Origin: Antitrichia curtipendula
Lineage: Eukaryota; Streptophyta; Bryopsida; Hypnales; Leucodontaceae
Direction: 5' to 3'
DNA length: 64,000 nt
NCBI GenBank assembly: GCA_951230915.1
Contig: OX579634.1
Location: forward strand, 15,526,725-15,590,724
Below the pieces are notes generated by a model that was given only the letters and a program-made list of their open reading frames with translations, was not told the DNA's origin and did no database searches. Positions 60,357 to 64,000 of this stretch are shown here, piece after piece. The position numbers were made by a program, and so were the translations under genes. Within the stretch, counting starts at the first letter, position 1; each line of letters opens with the position of its first letter.

Positions 60357-63300
60357 ATGGCAAGATCAGAGTATGGTGGTCCCTCCGAGGCTCTTCCTCC
60401 TCCTCCGTCCCTCCCTCCCGGATTCTTGCCAACCCGCTTTGCAGGCTATGGAAGTGCGAGTGCTTCTTCTTCCCGGGAGAACACAGTCTTAGTGCCCCCG
60501 AAGGCCACCCGACCAGGGTTTGGGAGACTAGGCCGACCCACGAATCTGTACGCGAACCACTTCCAAGTCCAGTTGCTGAAGCCGGACGACGTGTATCACT
60601 ACAATGTGAGTAGGCTCCTGGATTCCAACCTGCACGTACTCGCATACAATCATATATGAGAATTTTCTCCATTTTTATTTTTATTTTTTTCTAACAGATG
60701 CTATGTTCTTAACTTGATTGATGCTGGTGAATAAAGTTTGGTCTAATCTGAATTCTATTCTTTTCCCAACATGATTAATAGTATTGGTGATTTTAGAATC
60801 ATGGATCCTTGGTGTTTTAGGGGTTATCAGGTTCTCGGTGGGGGTTGGTTGGTACTGTTACGTTCAGCTAAAGGAGGTCCCAAGAGGGACTACTGTTCTT
60901 TTCTAAACAGTTTTGAGTAGGTTCAAACGGGGGCTTTCTTTTGTCCATTTTTTTCCAACTCATGCAACGATCTTCACTGATATGAAAATTTGGCCCCAAC
61001 TGAACTCTGAATATCATCAATCGAATTGGAGATTTTAAAACTGATATCATTGGGTCTTTTAGGGGTTATAAGCCGCAGGGTCTTACGGATGGAGGCTGGT
61101 TTTAATTATATATTATGTTCTGTAGGTGACGATCGATCCGCCAGTGACGTCCAAATCCTATCGCCGTGAAATCATGAAGAAGCTCCGTGAGACTTACAGC
61201 GCTCCGGAGTGGCGTGGAAACCAAGGAGCCTATGATGGAGGCCAGTCGTTGTTCACAAGTGGGAGCTTGAATTTCAACACTAAGGAGCTTCCTGTCTTCA
61301 TGGAAGATTCCAAACGTCCTTCGGACAGATCCGGCGATGGGGACCGTGGCAGACATAGTGGCAGTTCATCCACACAGAAACCTCGAGGTACGTAACTGAA
61401 GGAAATGGAATGTCACACAGTACATCCTTGTGGCCAGAAAACAAGTTCACATTCGTTCTGGTACGAGGCATCTTATCAAAAAGCTAAAGGGCTCATGATT
61501 GTGCAGGTAGTCCAGGAAAGGATGCTCGTACAAAGAGGAGGAAGACCGTGTCAAGGGGAAGAGATTATACCGTGACAATCGCGTTTGCTTCTAAGATTCG
61601 CATGTCGGCAATTGCGGAGATGATGAAGGCAGCCATGGGCACATGCAGTGAAGAGCTGGAGAAACGAGCCTTGGATGCGATTCGTGTTCTGGACATTGTA
61701 CTTCGAGAGAGTGCTTCACAAAGGCATGTACATCCATGATCTAACACTACAAAACCAATTCAAATATAGTGGGGAGAGCTTCATATGATCATTATTAATT
61801 GTTTCCATAGGCAAACCTCACGAATCATGATGAAGATTCTTTTTTTTAAATCTTACTGAAAACACTGGAATAGCCACTTGGTTGAGAGATGAATTTTGGG
61901 GGCTTTGTCGATGACGTCTTTTCTAATATGTGGATGGAATCATGTATCTGCAGAGGCTATCTTCTTGTGCGAGACAATTTTTTCCATCCTCACTTGGGCC
62001 CAGTTAGTGACCTGGGCGAAGGAGTTCACGGCTGGAGAGGTTATCACACCAGCGTGAAGCCAACTGGATCGGGGCTGACTCTCAATCTTGGTTAGTCCAC
62101 TCAACTCTTTCTAATTTTTCTCTAGTTGCAGTGGATCTGGTTTACTTTTGAGGTCTAATTTGGCCAGAGTATCACTAATAGAAGGAAGAACCCACTCCTA
62201 GAGGTATCATATGGTAGAAAACGCAGTCGTACTAAACCTAAGCTTGCCAATTGTAACGTCCTAATTTTATGCTAGTTTCTAACATGTATCCACTTTGCTA
62301 ATTGTAACGTGTCTAAATTGTCTATTACGTCTCGTTCCCTGGGTAATCTTATTTCAATAGACATAATTCAGTTCCTAATTTTGTCATGATTTCAAGGAGT
62401 TAGTGTTACTTGTAGTGAATACTGTATTATCACTAGTCCCTATGCACTGATAGTTGTGTCTAATGTATCAGATATAACCATGGCAACCGTTCTGAAGCCT
62501 GTCTACGTAGAGGAGTTTCTCAAGGAAAAGTTCCGTGTGCAAGACCTAAGGCAATTGCAAAACAGAGATTGGCATAAAGCAAAAGGTATTCTCAAAGGGA
62601 TCCGGATTGAGACTAGACGTGATGAAATGTCACAAACACATAAAATTGCGGGGTTCAGTGACAAGGCCATCCGAGAGCTGAGGTAAGGATTCCGAACTAG
62701 TTGGTGAGAAATGCTTCGTTGGTTTTATTGCTTAAGATCACGTACTCAACCTGATTCTTGGTGCCCAGGCTGTTACTTCTCACTAACTTTCTGATGGTGG
62801 TAACAGATTTAACAAGAGGGTCAAAGATAATGACGGCAATGTTCGAGAACTGGAAATGTCAGTACGTGACTACTTCAAGGAGACGTACGCGTACACGCTG
62901 AAGTATCCAGATCTTCCAGCACTGGATGTTGGAAACAGGAAGAAGCCCATTTTCATCCCTATAGAGGTAATCTCTAATTCTTCTCTTCTCCGACTTTTGA
63001 TGTTTTTCCTGCTAGCCACTACAAAACCTTTTTGCAGGTACTCTCTCTCGAGATTCCATCTCACTTTCTCACCTCGCGTTGTTTTGTAATTTTGACCACA
63101 GTTGGGCAAGATTGTTGCTGGACAGCGATACATAAAGTCCTTGACCGCTAAGCAGAAGAACAATATGATTGGTGCTTGCAAGCAGAATCCTAGAGAACGG
63201 CAGCAATTATGTGAAAAGGTGAGGTATTCAAACAAATTCGGAGATTATTTGCGAACCTATATTCTCTCAGAAAATTAACTAATATACTAACATTTGATTG

Positions 63301-64000
63301 GCAGGCAATGACGATCAACAATTACAATTCAGACAACATGATGAGAGAATTTGGTCTGGTTTTTGATGACAAGCTAGCTGTTATTTCAGGAAGAATACTA
63401 CCTCCTCCTCAGGTATCCTTACTCCTCCGTTTTCACCTTCTGCAGAGTCCTGGTCATTCTATTGAGAAATGTGTATTAGAATCATGTAAATGTGTACTAA
63501 TAATGTTTTTATCTGTGTGGACAGCTTCAGTTTGGAAACGGAAGGACTGAGGTACCATCAGAGGGTAGTTGGAACTTCAGCAACAAGGTATAGTGAGTTT
63601 ACCAAGTTTTTTCGTTATCTTAAATTTTCTCCTCCTCAAACGCTGTGCTACAGTTAGTCACAGTCACTGTAATGGTTAATGTGTGCAGGAGGTGCTTGAG
63701 GGAGCTGAGATTGATCCCTGGGTTGTGGCTATATTCGATGAACGCACGTATGATGGGGAGCACATTGGAAATCAGTTGATGGAATGTTGCAGACGTCAAG
63801 GACTGGTAATGCCGAGAAGCCCTCCCTCCCTTTCAACGTGAAGCCGCTTGTTTTGTTGTACTATGAATTCCTTCCAGATTAGAATTGCGCTCTCATGAAT
63901 GCACCAACTTGTATTTTTTTATTTTCAGAGATTGAAGGAGCCAGCAATGGTAAAGAAAGAGCAACCACATGTACAAAACTACACACCTCAAAAACGTGTA
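60357..64000 (+). CDS. Argonaute protein, AGO4/6/9 clade, 5' part (runs off the window)
   Basis: A small-RNA effector; this clade binds 24-nt siRNAs and guides DNA methylation in the nucleus. Exons by eye: 60357-60605, 61126-61387, 61507-61723, 61954-62090, 62472-62682, 62807-62966, 63102-63218, 63305-63412, 63525-63587, 63689-63805, 63929 onward. They give 571 residues to the edge. A proline-rich head (PPPPSLPPGFLP) precedes the N domain (LYANHFQVQL). A basic stretch (TKRRKTVSRGRDYTV), the linker (AIRVLDIVLRESASQRGYLLV) and HTSVKPTGSGLTLNL follow. The PAZ-region core (SDKAIRELRFNKR, VRDYFKETY) includes YPDLPALDVGNRKKPIFIPIE. The L2/MID start has RWNF-type SWNFSNK. The catalytic PIWI domain is outside the window. 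The intron after exon 3 has a GC donor (AAAG|GCATGT). No stops or frameshifts seen. AGO4 affinity is by recall of family sequences. Confidence 0.9.

Noticed and set aside
1..64000. CRISPR arrays, bacterial operons, attachment sites or a viral genome
   Set aside because: The window is clearly plant nuclear DNA with spliceosomal introns. No regularly spaced short repeats with unique spacers and no viral replication genes were seen other than the Copia retrotransposon.

Overview
The window is nuclear DNA of a land plant. It has intron-rich genes of plant-specific families (DRP2-type dynamin, plant O-fucosyltransferase-like protein, AGO4-clade Argonaute, WrbA/FQR1 quinone reductase). It also has a tRNA-iMet-primed Copia element, an En/Spm (CACTA) transposon and long AT-rich intergenic stretches. 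Most introns are short. I cannot name the species; a seed-free plant is possible but not shown.

Layout, left to right. The last exon of a WrbA-like quinone reductase (34-259) is followed by about 12 kb without intact genes. That stretch holds a TTAA-flanked, piggyBac-like non-autonomous element (804-1782), two foldback structures (6166-6568, 10771-11040), two short tandem repeats, and a 134-bp MITE with CACTA-type ends and a TTC target duplication (9809-9942). From 12204 to 31852 lies one nested block. A minus-strand Copia retrotransposon (5-bp duplication CAGAC) has its 5' leader split by a 14.4-kb CACTA transposon (17155-31545, 3-bp duplication GCA). The CACTA element carries a decayed TNP2 transposase gene on the plus strand and a decayed second transposon gene on the minus strand. 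The 3' end of the Copia element is abnormal: the end of pol and nearly the whole 3' LTR are replaced by foreign DNA that includes a fragment of an organellar ssDNA-binding (OSB) protein.

The gene-rich part begins at 33009 with a complete 22-exon DRP2 dynamin gene; the exons sum to 2814 nt, giving 937 residues. A tRNA-Leu(UAA) gene sits antisense in its intron 15. An intronless O-fucosyltransferase-like gene converges on it (43031-44344). Next come a second copy of the piggyBac-like family (44575-45544), a MITE family with GGGGTAGTCACA ends, a tRNA-derived SINE candidate, a duplicated promoter/first-exon module, and a dead cytochrome P450 (51867-55430). After a 5-kb AT-rich gap with another MITE, an AGO4-like Argonaute gene starts at 60357 and runs off the window before its PIWI domain.

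The intact genes do not form a pathway. The main interest is the record of transposon activity: clean target duplications, cross-related CACTA autonomous and miniature elements, piggyBac-type elements in a plant, and a retrotransposon that picked up host sequence. All exon boundaries were read by eye from splice signals, reading frame and family similarity.
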